Shown: in pieces, positions 1 through 8,492 of the stretch | Layout: every line of letters begins with the position of its first letter | How positions within the stretch are numbered: the first letter of the stretch is position 1 | Assembly: GCA_003645845.1 (NCBI GenBank) | Contig: QNCV01000017.1 | Coordinates: 1 to 18,742 of the forward strand | Source: Fidelibacterota bacterium | Lineage (GTDB): Bacteria > Fidelibacterota > UBA2242 | Reading direction: 5' to 3' | Length of the DNA stretch: 18,742 nucleotides | Position numbers and translations under genes: made by a program | The notes under the pieces: model-generated | Told to the model about the DNA's origin: nothing | The model's input: only the letters and a program-made list of their open reading frames with translations | The model's database searches: none

Positions 1-2097
1 ATTGCAGCTGAAGAAGTCGTCCTGGCTTTTTCGATGTTTAATATGGTGAATGTTGATATGACATCAATCGTTCTGACGCTGGACGGAATTCCCGTGACGA
101 ATCAGGCCGAAATCAATGATGACCTGATTATGTATCGTCCTCAGAATATCAAACCCGGTTTGCATACCGCCCGTTTGAATATGTCCAACCAATTTGGCGA
201 TCCCTTTGCAACTACAATTGTTAATTTCACAGTAGTCAAGTCCGTAGAAGAGGCTCAGCGAATATTTAAATATTCCGGTCGGGTTAGTACCGAAGCGAAT
301 TCCACCCAGATTCAGGGAGTTCGCGATAATATTAACTATGTACGCGCAAGCGCCAACGGATCCTATGACTGGTTGAGTTTCAATGCCAAGGCTTTTGTCA
401 CTTCCCAGGAAGATCCGCAAAGGCAACCCCGGAATCGAATGTCTCTGAGTTTGAAGACCTCTCTGTTCGATCTGGCTGTGGGTGATGTTAATCCCCGTTT
501 TTCGGACCTGTCGCTCAGCGGGAAACGCGTGCGCGGTGTGGAAGCCGATTTGAAACTGAAATATTTCAATACCCACATCGTCTATGGTCAGACAGAACGG
601 GCGATTGAAGGAACTATCAGCAGCGCTCCGGATACACTAAGCGACGGAAGGTTTCAGTACAGCCGTACCGGGTACACTTACGATCGCAATCTTCTGGCGA
701 TCCGGCCGTATTTCGGGTCCGGTAAAAATTTTCAACTGGGATTTTCGCTTTTAAAGGCCCGTGATGATACGCTTTCGGTTAAGCGTGAATACGGCGGAAT
801 CACTCAAAATAATGAACGCTCTATCGTTATGGGCGGTGTTAACAGGCCCCAGGATAATATCGTTCTGGGAACCGATCTGCTACTGGCTTTTGATAAAAAA
901 CGATTTGTATGGAAAACCGATGCCGCGTTCTCTTATCTGAACCGCGATATTACCGGCGGAGCGCTGACGCTTGAAGAAATGGATACCTTTTTACCGGGAG
1001 ATAGTCTACAAAATGATACCATCACTTTGGGTGACATGAATATTCCCCTGGAAGGTTTTCCCGATCCGGGAGATTTTACAAAAATCTTTATTATCAATGA
1101 AAATATCAGTCCGCTGATGCCGATTGTTCCGGATACAAGTGGCAAGATTGGTATGAGAGAATTTTTAAATATGCCGTCAACGGCATTCAAAACTCAGATG
1201 AAATTAAACTATTTCAACAACTTCTTTGTGGTTAAATATCAGCGGGTCGGGCCCGAATTTATGTCGCTTGGCAATCCTTACATGCGGACAGACGTTCAGG
1301 GCTTTAATATATCGGATAAAATCCGATTGTTTAGTAATCGGCTTTTTGTGACAATTGCCTACGATCAGAAAAGAGATAATCTGCTGGAAAACAAAGAATC
1401 CACGACTACAACGACATCGTTTATTGCCAATGTAGCCATATATCCGGGTGATGGTTTGCCAAATATCAGCTTTAATACCCAGAGCTATGGTCGCCAGAAT
1501 GATCTGGATATCCAGGATGTCAGTTCGGATACAACGTTCACGGATACATCCTACTCTGTCAGTATAAAAGATCCCCGTGAATCCAACGTAACCACCCGCC
1601 AGGAATTCCGGATTTCCCATGTCGTCAGACTCGGGGATATAAAAAATACCTTGAACCTGACCTATACCAATTCCGAACGAAATGACCGGATCACCGATCG
1701 TTTCCCCGGCTATCAGTTCAATAAAATCAGTTCGTCAAACTTTTCCTTTGGTGTAAATACTGTCTTTAACTTCCCGCTAACGACGAATTTACGCATTTTA
1801 TCCAATACCACCGAGAGTGTCACCTATGCTCATCCGTCAAAGTTATTGTCAATGATTCTGCAGGGAAGCTATAAGTTTTTCGACGGGAAACTGACGACTG
1901 ATGCAGGTTATACAATGACAACGAGCTCCGGTCTGGTGGACTTTTCGAAACATGATATGTTCAGTGGAGTCATCTATAGATTGGGGGAAAAACACCAGTT
2001 CAGAGGTCGCCTGCGCTATGTTCATTGGGATTATCGCACTACGAATAAGGCCTACAACGATCTCAGCTTCTTGTTGAACTATACGTTTATTTTTTAA
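1..2097 (+). CDS. Outer-membrane beta-barrel protein with N-terminal Ig-like domain (5' end outside window)
   Basis: The reading frame is open from base 1 (IAAEEVVLAFSMF...), so the true start lies upstream; the ATG at 34 is internal. Visible residues about 1-80 look like the end of an Ig-like domain: VDMTSIVLTLDGIPVT, then a P-G-L-H-T turn and a closing strand near FTVV. From about residue 100 on, the protein is a series of alternating polar/aromatic beta strands. These end in LSFLLNYTFIF with a terminal Phe, the usual signal for BAM-dependent insertion into the outer membrane. A conserved-looking GDVNPRF...SGKRVRG segment sits at 161-179. I do not recognise the exact family, and its function (receptor, translocon or structural barrel) is unknown. 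It is 16 bases upstream of the cyclase gene and probably cotranscribed with it. Barrel nature is fairly sure; the specific role is not. Confidence 0.75.
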   Translation: MAAEEVVLAFSMFNMVNVDMTSIVLTLDGIPVTNQAEINDDLIMYRPQNIKPGLHTARLNMSNQFGDPFATTIVNFTVVKSVEEAQRIFKYSGRVSTEANSTQIQGVRDNINYVRASANGSYDWLSFNAKAFVTSQEDPQRQPRNRMSLSLKTSLFDLAVGDVNPRFSDLSLSGKRVRGVEADLKLKYFNTHIVYGQTERAIEGTISSAPDTLSDGRFQYSRTGYTYDRNLLAIRPYFGSGKNFQLGFSLLKARDDTLSVKREYGGITQNNERSIVMGGVNRPQDNIVLGTDLLLAFDKKRFVWKTDAAFSYLNRDITGGALTLEEMDTFLPGDSLQNDTITLGDMNIPLEGFPDPGDFTKIFIINENISPLMPIVPDTSGKIGMREFLNMPSTAFKTQMKLNYFNNFFVVKYQRVGPEFMSLGNPYMRTDVQGFNISDKIRLFSNRLFVTIAYDQKRDNLLENKESTTTTTSFIANVAIYPGDGLPNISFNTQSYGRQNDLDIQDVSSDTTFTDTSYSVSIKDPRESNVTTRQEFRISHVVRLGDIKNTLNLTYTNSERNDRITDRFPGYQFNKISSSNFSFGVNTVFNFPLTTNLRILSNTTESVTYAHPSKLLSMILQGSYKFFDGKLTTDAGYTMTTSSGLVDFSKHDMFSGVIYRLGEKHQFRGRLRYVHWDYRTTNKAYNDLSFLLNYTFIF

Positions 2098-2113
2098 TCG
2101 CCTATTTTTTCTG

Positions 2114-4372
2114 ATGAAAAAAGATACCCTGAAAAAAACCGCCTGGGGGACTCTGATTGCCCTCTTCTTTTCAGTCATTGTCTCGGCTCTTCTTATTTTT
2201 GGTTTTTTCCGGGATTTTGAATTAAAGTCTCTGGATTTCAGGTTTCGCTGGCGCGGACCGGAGGATGTTTCCAATTCCGATTTGATTGTTATTGCCATTG
2301 ATCAACAGACTTTTTCGGCATGTCGGGATCGTTATCCCTATCCCCGTGAATATAATGCAACTCTGATCGATAATCTAAATGAAGTCGGCATTCGCCGGAT
2401 CATGTTTGATATTCAGTTTACCGAACCGGATATGAAAAATCCCAAAGGTGATTCCATCCTGGCCGACGCAGTACAGCGTAACGGGAATGTTATTCTGGCG
2501 GGGAAAATAGATCGGGTTCAGGCCGGCGGCGAGATTTACGCCTATCCCAACGAACCGCTTCCGATATTGATGAAGACCGGAGCCGAATGGGGTGTTGTTG
2601 GCGAGATCCAGGATCCGGACGGATTCATGCGCCGGTATTCCATTTTTGAGTCCTATCAGAATAGGTATGTCTATACTTTGGGTTCAAAAGTGTTTTTTGC
2701 CGAAAATGGTATCCATGGATCACCGAAATACGAGTTTAAAGATGGCTATTTCTATTTTCCCAAAGATAACAGTAAACAGAAAGTCAGATTAAAAGCTCAC
2801 CGCGGCAGTATGGGATTTGAGCAGACGATTTTAATTAATTATTACGGACCGGCAAGGACGTTTCCGACCTATTCGTTGTCATCGGTACTGGACGATGCGG
2901 ATTTTGATTTGAAAGATGAAGAGGACACCGATTACATGGAATTGTTTAAAAAGAATTCCATATACCCCTATGAACTAAGAATTGCCCTGTTGCCGGACAG
3001 TGTCCTGCAGGAAGAGGCGTTTACGGCACTTGCCATGGATGATACGGCGGCTGTTGAGAAAATTCTCGATATGGCCAATCCCTTTAGAGATAAAATTGCC
3101 TTGATTGGCGTGTCTATTGAAGAAGTTCATGATAATAAATACACACCTTTTTATAACTATGCCGGTGTCCGGATGCTGATGCCCGGAGTGGAGACTCACG
3201 CTCATGCGATCCAGACCATGCTGGACCAGAATTTCATTTCCGCTATTCCCTTTTATCAGAATATTCTGATTGTATTCATTATCGGAATATTAACCGCATT
3301 AGTCGTCAGTATTGTCCGGCCTGTGATTGGTGGCGTGTTTTCGTTGTTAATGATAATCGGTTTTGTTTTTGGATCCCTCTGGTTGTTCATCGAAAAAAAT
3401 ACGTGGATACAGATGGTTCCGCCAATTACGGTCATTCTGCTCAGTTACATTAGTAATGTTGTCTATCAGTTTCTCTCGGAACAGAAGGAGAAGAAGAAAA
3501 TTCGGGGTATGTTTCAGACCTATATGAGCCCGAAAGTATTGAAATATCTGGAAGACCATCCCGACGCATTCAGCCTTTCCGGTGAAAAGCGAGAAGCAAC
3601 AATGTTTTTCTCTGATGTTCAGGGCTTTACCACAATTTCCGAGAGCCTTTCTGCGGAAGAACTCTCCCTGGTTCTGAATAAATATTTGTCACCGATGACG
3701 GATATTTGCATGAAATATGACGGCTATGTTGACAAGTATGAAGGTGATGCCATTATGTGTGACTTTGGTGTGCCCATGGAGGATCCCGATCATGCCTGGA
3801 AGGCCTGCTGGGCGGCTCTGGATCAGCAGGAGCGACTTGTCGAACTACGGAAAGAGATCAAGAAGGATCATGGCGTCGATATCTATGTCCGGATGGGGGC
3901 TAATTCCGGAGTGGTCAGTGCCGGTAATATGGGCAGCGCCCAGCGGTTTCAATACACGGTAATGGGGGATGCTGTTAACCAGGCAAGCCGTTTCGAGGGC
4001 GCGAATAAGCAGTATGGCACTTATATAATGATCGGTGAAGAGACTCTCAACCGGGCGAAAGATAAAATCGAAGTTAGAATTCTGGATAAACTGGTGGTAA
4101 AAGGTAAACTGATTCCTATTACGGTTTATGAACTCCTTGCGAAAAAAGGTGAGCTAAGTGAAGAAAAAGCCGCGATCAGAACCCATTTTACCGAAGGTAT
4201 TAAGCTGTACTGGCAACGCCAATGGGATGCCGCTATTGCAAAATTCAACGATGCCATTGCCGTCACCGGTGATGATCCTCCGTCCAGGGTTTTTATCGGT
4301 CGATGTGAAGTGTTTAAGAAAAATCCGCCGGGTGACGACTGGCAGGGTGAATTTGTCATGACCACCAAATAG
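2114..4372 (+). CDS. CHASE2-domain transmembrane adenylate cyclase (class III)
   Basis: This 752-residue membrane signalling enzyme is predicted to make cAMP from ATP in response to a periplasmic cue. One N-terminal membrane helix (about 13-32) leads into a CHASE2 sensor (about 35-370, including MFDIQFTEPD and the MPGVETHAHAI end motif). Three helices follow between about 384 and 454. The class III cyclase domain (about 490-665) has metal-binding Asp501 (FSDVQGF) and Asp545 (DKYEGDAIM). Lys541 and Thr615 are the likely adenine-selecting pair, and Asn622 and Arg626 (NQASR) the transition-state residues, so the domain looks active. The tail (about 690-752) resembles a single TPR-like repeat and ends near PPGDDW, as in many related cyclases. 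The ATG at 2114 gives the natural membrane start, but no Shine-Dalgarno is visible, so coupling to the barrel gene is likely. No cAMP receptor lies in the window. Confidence 0.92.
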   Translation: MKKDTLKKTAWGTLIALFFSVIVSALLIFGFFRDFELKSLDFRFRWRGPEDVSNSDLIVIAIDQQTFSACRDRYPYPREYNATLIDNLNEVGIRRIMFDIQFTEPDMKNPKGDSILADAVQRNGNVILAGKIDRVQAGGEIYAYPNEPLPILMKTGAEWGVVGEIQDPDGFMRRYSIFESYQNRYVYTLGSKVFFAENGIHGSPKYEFKDGYFYFPKDNSKQKVRLKAHRGSMGFEQTILINYYGPARTFPTYSLSSVLDDADFDLKDEEDTDYMELFKKNSIYPYELRIALLPDSVLQEEAFTALAMDDTAAVEKILDMANPFRDKIALIGVSIEEVHDNKYTPFYNYAGVRMLMPGVETHAHAIQTMLDQNFISAIPFYQNILIVFIIGILTALVVSIVRPVIGGVFSLLMIIGFVFGSLWLFIEKNTWIQMVPPITVILLSYISNVVYQFLSEQKEKKKIRGMFQTYMSPKVLKYLEDHPDAFSLSGEKREATMFFSDVQGFTTISESLSAEELSLVLNKYLSPMTDICMKYDGYVDKYEGDAIMCDFGVPMEDPDHAWKACWAALDQQERLVELRKEIKKDHGVDIYVRMGANSGVVSAGNMGSAQRFQYTVMGDAVNQASRFEGANKQYGTYIMIGEETLNRAKDKIEVRILDKLVVKGKLIPITVYELLAKKGELSEEKAAIRTHFTEGIKLYWQRQWDAAIAKFNDAIAVTGDDPPSRVFIGRCEVFKKNPPGDDWQGEFVMTTK

Positions 4373-4400
4373 TTTGTCCCGATAAAGGGGAACCATAACT

Positions 4401-4437
4401 GGCAGACAGTCGTTTGAGACATGTCTGCCTTTTGTTT
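4401..4437 (+). terminator. Rho-independent terminator after the cyclase gene
   Basis: GGCAGACA (4401-4408) and TGTCTGCC (4422-4429) form a perfect 8-bp stem. It can be extended by GTC (4409-4411) with GAC (4418-4420) across a bulged A4421, leaving a six-base loop. The run TTTTGTTTATT follows at once. It lies 28 bases after the cyclase stop and before the promoter candidate, so it most likely ends the barrel-cyclase transcript. Confidence 0.85.
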
Positions 4438-4459
4438 ATTGAATAGAAAAATCTGTTGG

Positions 4460-4488
4460 TTGGAAACCTGTCTAACGTATATTATAAA
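4460..4488 (+). promoter_or_regulatory. Candidate sigma70-type promoter for the porX-like operon
   Basis: TTGGAA (4460-4465) and TATAAA (4483-4488) are separated by exactly 17 bases. They sit between the terminator and the ATG at 4521, leaving a leader of about 25 bases with a Shine-Dalgarno (GGGAAGG) just before the start. The position and spacing are what a housekeeping promoter would have, but the match rests on short hexamers in AT-rich sequence. Confidence 0.5.
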
Positions 4489-4520
4489 GCTGTGATAAAT
4501 CTGAGAACGGGAAGGTATAA

Positions 4521-6086
4521 ATGGGAATAAAAAAAGGTAAAATTATGTGGGTTGACGATGAGATCGAGCTTCTCAAAGCCCACATTCTGTTCTTAAAAAG
4601 CCGCGGTTTTGATGTTCAACCGGTTTCAAACGGGAATGACGCGGTCAAGCTGGTGGCCGAAGAAAATTATGATCTGGTGTTGCTTGATGAAATGATGGCA
4701 GGTAAAGACGGTTTGACCACATTGTCGGAAATCAAGGATATTAAACCGGGCTTGCCCGTTATTATGGTGACGAAAAATGAAGAAGAGAGCCTGATGGAAA
4801 AAGCCATCGGCCGGAAAATTACCGATTACCTGACCAAACCGGTCAATCCCAGCCAGGTGCTTATGGCCTGTAAAAAGATACTGGAGCAAAACCGCATCTC
4901 TTCCGAACATGTTTCCAAAAATTATATGGAAGAGTTCCATGCCATTTCCCGGCGGCTTTATGATGATCTTGATAGTAACGATTGGATTGATATTTATAGA
5001 AAACTGGCCCGCTGGGATATTGAATTTGACGATCATCCGGATTTGGGTTTAAAGGAAACGTTGGAGGATCAGGTCAGGGACTGTAATATTGAATACGGAA
5101 AATACATCGAAAAACATTATGCCGAATGGGTGAATGAAGATCCCCATTTCAGACCCACATTGTCGCCGGATATTGTCAGAAAATTTCTGTTTCCAAGAAT
5201 TAAAAACGGTGAAAAACTGTTGTTTATTGTCATCGATTGTATGCGTCTGGATCAGTGGCTGACCTTTGAACCACTGTTATATGATTTTTACAATATCTCC
5301 ACTGACTATTATTTTTCCCTCTTACCATCTGCCACGCCCTATGCCCGGAACGCGATATTCAGCGGAATGTTTCCCTCGGAAATTAACAGAGTCTATTCCG
5401 ATATCTGGAACCGCGAAGATGATGATGAAAGCTCCATGAATCAGCATGAAGGCGAAATGATTCAGAAACTTTTTGCCGAGGAATTGCCGGAATTCAAGCG
5501 TTCCATGAAATATATCAAGGTTTTGGATTCCGAATCCGGCTGGGCAATGGACAGAAAATTATCGACCTATCTTGAAAATCCTTTCATTGCTCTGGTGGTG
5601 AATTTTGTCGATGTGCTGGCACACCGTAGATCGGAATCGGAACTTCTCAAGGAAATCGTCCCGAATGAAGCCAGCTATCGCTCGGTTGTAAGAACCTGGT
5701 TTCAGCATTCCTGGATTTTTTCGGTGCTGAAAAAATTTGCCGAGTATAACTTTACAATTGTAATAACCAGCGATCACGGCAGCATCAGAGTGCAGAACGA
5801 TGTAAAAGTTGTCGGTGACAAGGAAACCTCTACGAACATTCGGTTCAAATATGGCAGAAATCTGAATATCCATCAGAAGTATGCGCTGGTCATTAAAGAT
5901 CCCGAGGAATACAAATTGCCGGCTCCCGGAATTAATACGAACTATCTGATTGCGAAAGAGAACTTTTACTTCGTGTATCCGACGAATTATCATAAATTTC
6001 AGTCACATTATCGGAATACCTTTCAACATGGTGGAATTTCGATGGAAGAGACAATATTACCGTTTATAACGCTGACACCCAAATAG
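4521..6086 (+). CDS. porX: PorX-like response regulator with PglZ/alkaline-phosphatase-type effector domain
   Basis: This 521-residue soluble protein has an N-terminal receiver domain (about 6-122) with acidic pocket Asp12/Asp13, phospho-acceptor Asp56 (DLVLLDEMM), Thr84 and Lys106. A helical linker follows, then a PglZ domain of the alkaline phosphatase superfamily (about 230-518). Its metal and catalytic residues appear intact: Asp239 (FIVIDCMR), Thr272 in SATPYARN, Asp364 and His368 (DVLAH), Asp418 and His419 (TSDHGS), and His503 near the end. In Bacteroidota, PorX regulates the type IX secretion system and hydrolyses cyclic and linear oligonucleotides; the same chemistry is likely here, but the target process is unproven. 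The ATG is preceded by GGGAAGG at good spacing. tsaE begins three bases after its stop. No PorY-type sensor kinase or T9SS gene is in the window. Confidence 0.9.
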   Translation: MGIKKGKIMWVDDEIELLKAHILFLKSRGFDVQPVSNGNDAVKLVAEENYDLVLLDEMMAGKDGLTTLSEIKDIKPGLPVIMVTKNEEESLMEKAIGRKITDYLTKPVNPSQVLMACKKILEQNRISSEHVSKNYMEEFHAISRRLYDDLDSNDWIDIYRKLARWDIEFDDHPDLGLKETLEDQVRDCNIEYGKYIEKHYAEWVNEDPHFRPTLSPDIVRKFLFPRIKNGEKLLFIVIDCMRLDQWLTFEPLLYDFYNISTDYYFSLLPSATPYARNAIFSGMFPSEINRVYSDIWNREDDDESSMNQHEGEMIQKLFAEELPEFKRSMKYIKVLDSESGWAMDRKLSTYLENPFIALVVNFVDVLAHRRSESELLKEIVPNEASYRSVVRTWFQHSWIFSVLKKFAEYNFTIVITSDHGSIRVQNDVKVVGDKETSTNIRFKYGRNLNIHQKYALVIKDPEEYKLPAPGINTNYLIAKENFYFVYPTNYHKFQSHYRNTFQHGGISMEETILPFITLTPK

Positions 6087-6089
6087 AAA

Positions 6090-6551
6090 ATGATTGAAAT
6101 TTATACATACTCGGCTGCCGAAACGGAAAAATTTGGTAAACAGATTGCCGGTTTACTGAAAAGAGGAGATGTGATTGCTTTCTTCGGTGATTTGGCTGCG
6201 GGAAAAACAACGATGATCAGAGGAATTTGTCGGGGATTAAATATCCGGCAGCAGGTTGAGAGTCCGACATATACTCTGGTTAATGAATATCGATCGGAGA
6301 TTCCGGTGTATCATATCGATTGTTACCGGGAAAGTCGACTGGAGGAGTGGCTGGAGTTGGGGATTAATGATTATTTCTTTGGTGATGGAATTACTCTGGT
6401 TGAGTGGGCGGGTACGATCGAGGAACTGATCCCGGAATCGGCGTATCGGATTTGGCTTGATCACGATCTTGAAAGGGAAAACAGCCGTCGGATTCGCTTG
6501 CAGGCTGACAAAACCATCGAAGATGTACTTGCTGCGGAGATGTCGTCGTAA
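6090..6551 (+). CDS. tsaE: tRNA t6A synthesis ATPase subunit TsaE
   Basis: TsaE is the P-loop ATPase that drives the TsaB-TsaD-TsaE cycle transferring threonylcarbamoyl to A37 of ANN-decoding tRNAs in the cytoplasm. The 153-residue length is normal. The Walker A motif GDLAAGKTT is at residues 33-41, followed by the family motifs ESPTYTLVNEY, HIDCYR and LVEWAG. The ATG lies three bases after the porX-like stop without its own Shine-Dalgarno, so translation is probably coupled. tsaB follows with no gap. Nothing in the protein looks degraded. Confidence 0.96.
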   Translation: MIEIYTYSAAETEKFGKQIAGLLKRGDVIAFFGDLAAGKTTMIRGICRGLNIRQQVESPTYTLVNEYRSEIPVYHIDCYRESRLEEWLELGINDYFFGDGITLVEWAGTIEELIPESAYRIWLDHDLERENSRRIRLQADKTIEDVLAAEMSS

Positions 6552-7214
6552 ATGAATATTCTGGGTATCGATACATCGACAAATAATTGTAGTGTAGGAT
6601 TGGTAACCGACGGAAAAATTATTGGCCAAAATTCCCGCATCGGACGATCCATGGCTTCGGAACAGCTGATTGAACTGATCGACGGTTTATTGAGTAAAAC
6701 GGTTCCCATAACGGAAATTGATGCCATTGCCGTCAGTATCGGACCGGGCTCCTATACCGGATTGCGGATTGGGCTTAGCACTGCCAAAGGGCTGGCCTTC
6801 AACCGCAAATTGCCGGTGCTGCCCGTGCCCACGATGGCTGTTCTGGAAAGCGCTGCCCGCCGGACGGTAGATTCGGATATGGTTCTTTTAATCAAGTCTC
6901 ACCGGGATCTGGCCTATTATGTCCTCAGCCGTGCCCATGAACCACTGCCGATTGATGAGATTACCATTGGGTATGAGACATTTTCCGAAATTAATAAACG
7001 ATTCGGAAATAAATATCTCTATGTGTCGCCGTCTGAAATTTCGCCTGATGTGTTTCAGCCGCTGACCCGGTGTTATCCGGGAGGAGAGTATGCGGCATTA
7101 CTTGCCTTTGATTTTTACGATCGGTTATTGCCGCTGAGTACACCCGGACTTGAACCAATGTATTTCAGTGAATTTGAGGTCAAAAAATGGAAACCGAACC
7201 AGACATTCGGATAA
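6552..7214 (+). CDS. tsaB: tRNA t6A synthesis subunit TsaB
   Basis: TsaB is the non-catalytic ASKHA-fold partner that dimerises with TsaD in t6A synthesis. The N-terminal strand-loop MNILGIDTSTNNCSVG and the family signature GPGSYTGLRIG (64-74) are clear. The protein is 220 residues, a usual length. The segment where many homologues read R-x-H-S-E has RSMASEQ (32-38) instead, a variation that does not by itself suggest loss of function because TsaB is not the catalytic subunit. The ATG directly abuts the tsaE stop. The 3' end overlaps rimI by 28 bases. tsaD, the catalytic subunit, is not in the window and is presumably elsewhere in the genome. Confidence 0.95.
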   Translation: MNILGIDTSTNNCSVGLVTDGKIIGQNSRIGRSMASEQLIELIDGLLSKTVPITEIDAIAVSIGPGSYTGLRIGLSTAKGLAFNRKLPVLPVPTMAVLESAARRTVDSDMVLLIKSHRDLAYYVLSRAHEPLPIDEITIGYETFSEINKRFGNKYLYVSPSEISPDVFQPLTRCYPGGEYAALLAFDFYDRLLPLSTPGLEPMYFSEFEVKKWKPNQTFG

Positions 7215-7639
7215 GACCGGCAAGCGAGCAGGATATCGAAAGGGTTATTGATATTGAGAAGCTTTCCTTTAATATACCCTGGACAATTGATTTTTTTAAA
7301 CATGAGTTATATAATCCGGTTAGTTTTTTTTATATTATGGAAATTCAGAATAAGCTGGCTGCTTACGTGATATTCTGGATTTTTAAAGATGAATCTCACA
7401 TTGCCAATGTTGCGGTTCATCCTGGATTTCGGAAAAGGGGCTATGGAGAGCGTTTAGTAAACTGGGTTTTTGATTTCTGTCGCCGGAAGGGAACGAAGAT
7501 GATTACGCTGGAAGTCAATGAAATGAACACTGCCGCCCGGAATTTATATCGGAAGATGGGGTTTAAAATTGTCGGTAAAAGAGCACGATATTATGAGAAT
7601 AAATATGACGCCCTGATACTGACAAGAGAGTTAAAATGA
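7187..7639 (+). CDS. rimI: RimI-type ribosomal protein N-acetyltransferase
   Basis: This is a GNAT-fold acetyltransferase that uses acetyl-CoA; RimI acetylates the N-terminus of ribosomal protein S18. The acetyl-CoA loop is RKRGYG (82-87). The next block, LEVNEMNTAARNLYRKMGF, contains Glu109 and Tyr121 at the family's catalytic positions, and the tail YYENKYDALIL matches the RimI C-terminus. The length of 150 residues is typical. The start at 7187 lies inside tsaB, but GAGGT six bases upstream strongly supports it, and METEPDIRIRP leads straight into the first GNAT strand. Neighbourhood with tsaB is a widespread arrangement. The substrate could be S18 or other N-termini; sequence alone cannot settle this. 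Confidence 0.92.
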   Translation: METEPDIRIRPASEQDIERVIDIEKLSFNIPWTIDFFKHELYNPVSFFYIMEIQNKLAAYVIFWIFKDESHIANVAVHPGFRKRGYGERLVNWVFDFCRRKGTKMITLEVNEMNTAARNLYRKMGFKIVGKRARYYENKYDALILTRELK

Positions 7640-7646
7640 GGTCATT

Positions 7647-8492
7647 ATGGTTGACTGGTTTAGACGGACAAAAAAGGGTCTGCTGAGTACGAAGAAAAAG
7701 GTAATACCTGATGGACTTTGGATAAAATGTCCGAATTGTTCTGAGTTTCTCTATAAACGGGAGCTGGAGCGCAATTTCTGGATTTGTACGCAATGCCAAT
7801 ATCATTTTCGCATATCCAGCAAAGAATATTTCAATATTCTTGTTGACGGTGAATACGATGAGTTTAATGCCCATATCAAATCCAACGATCCGCTGAAGTT
7901 CAAAGATTCGAAAAAATACACAGATCGCCTGAAGGAGGCCCGGGCAAAAACCGGATTAAATGATGCAGTTGTCACCGCAGAAGCGAATATTGGCGCTCAC
8001 CGTGTCGTTTTATGTATCATGGATTTTAAATTTGTCGGCGGCAGTATGGGATCGGTAGTCGGAGAAAAGATTTCACGGGCGATAGACCGGGCCAGGGAAA
8101 AGCGATTGCCCCTTATTATTGTTTCCAGCTCCGGCGGCGCCCGGATGCAGGAAGGCGTATTGTCCCTGATGCAGATGGCAAAGACCAGCGCCAAGCTGGC
8201 CCAGTTTCATGAGGCGGGCGGTTTTTTCCTCTCGATTTTGACCGATCCTACGACCGGAGGAACAACTGCTAGTTTTGCCATGCTGGGGGATATAATAATT
8301 GCTGAGCCCCGCGCGTTAATCGGATTTGCCGGTCAGCGGGTGATTAAACAGACCATTGGCAAAGATTTGCCGGAGGGCTTTCAGCGGGCGGAATTTTTAC
8401 TCGAGAAGGGGTTTGTGGATATGATTTCCGGTCGTTCGGAAATCAAAAAAACTGTGACCAAATTGCTGGATTTTTTTGATGAAAAAAACTGA
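7647..8492 (+). CDS. accD: Acetyl-CoA carboxylase carboxyltransferase subunit beta
   Basis: AccD is half of the carboxyltransferase that makes malonyl-CoA for fatty acid synthesis, working with AccA, biotin carboxylase and BCCP. The N-terminal zinc ribbon is intact: Cys28, Cys31, Cys47 and Cys50. The crotonase-fold core carries SSGGARMQEG (161-170) and GGTTASFAMLGD (204-215), with IGFAGQRVI after it. The length of 281 residues is normal. GAGGT at 7638-7642, overlapping the rimI stop, is the Shine-Dalgarno four bases before the ATG. accA is not in the window, so the two carboxyltransferase genes are apparently unlinked here. The 3' end overlaps surE. Confidence 0.97.
   Translation: MVDWFRRTKKGLLSTKKKVIPDGLWIKCPNCSEFLYKRELERNFWICTQCQYHFRISSKEYFNILVDGEYDEFNAHIKSNDPLKFKDSKKYTDRLKEARAKTGLNDAVVTAEANIGAHRVVLCIMDFKFVGGSMGSVVGEKISRAIDRAREKRLPLIIVSSSGGARMQEGVLSLMQMAKTSAKLAQFHEAGGFFLSILTDPTTGGTTASFAMLGDIIIAEPRALIGFAGQRVIKQTIGKDLPEGFQRAEFLLEKGFVDMISGRSEIKKTVTKLLDFFDEKN

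Noticed and set aside
34..36. ATG at 34 as the start of the barrel gene
   Set aside because: The frame is open upstream to base 1 and encodes the continuing Ig-like pattern without a signal peptide, so the gene begins outside the window.
4373..4520. Small RNA or riboswitch in the only intergenic gap
   Set aside because: The terminator hairpin and promoter account for the gap; no further structured leader is visible in the roughly 25 bases between promoter and start.
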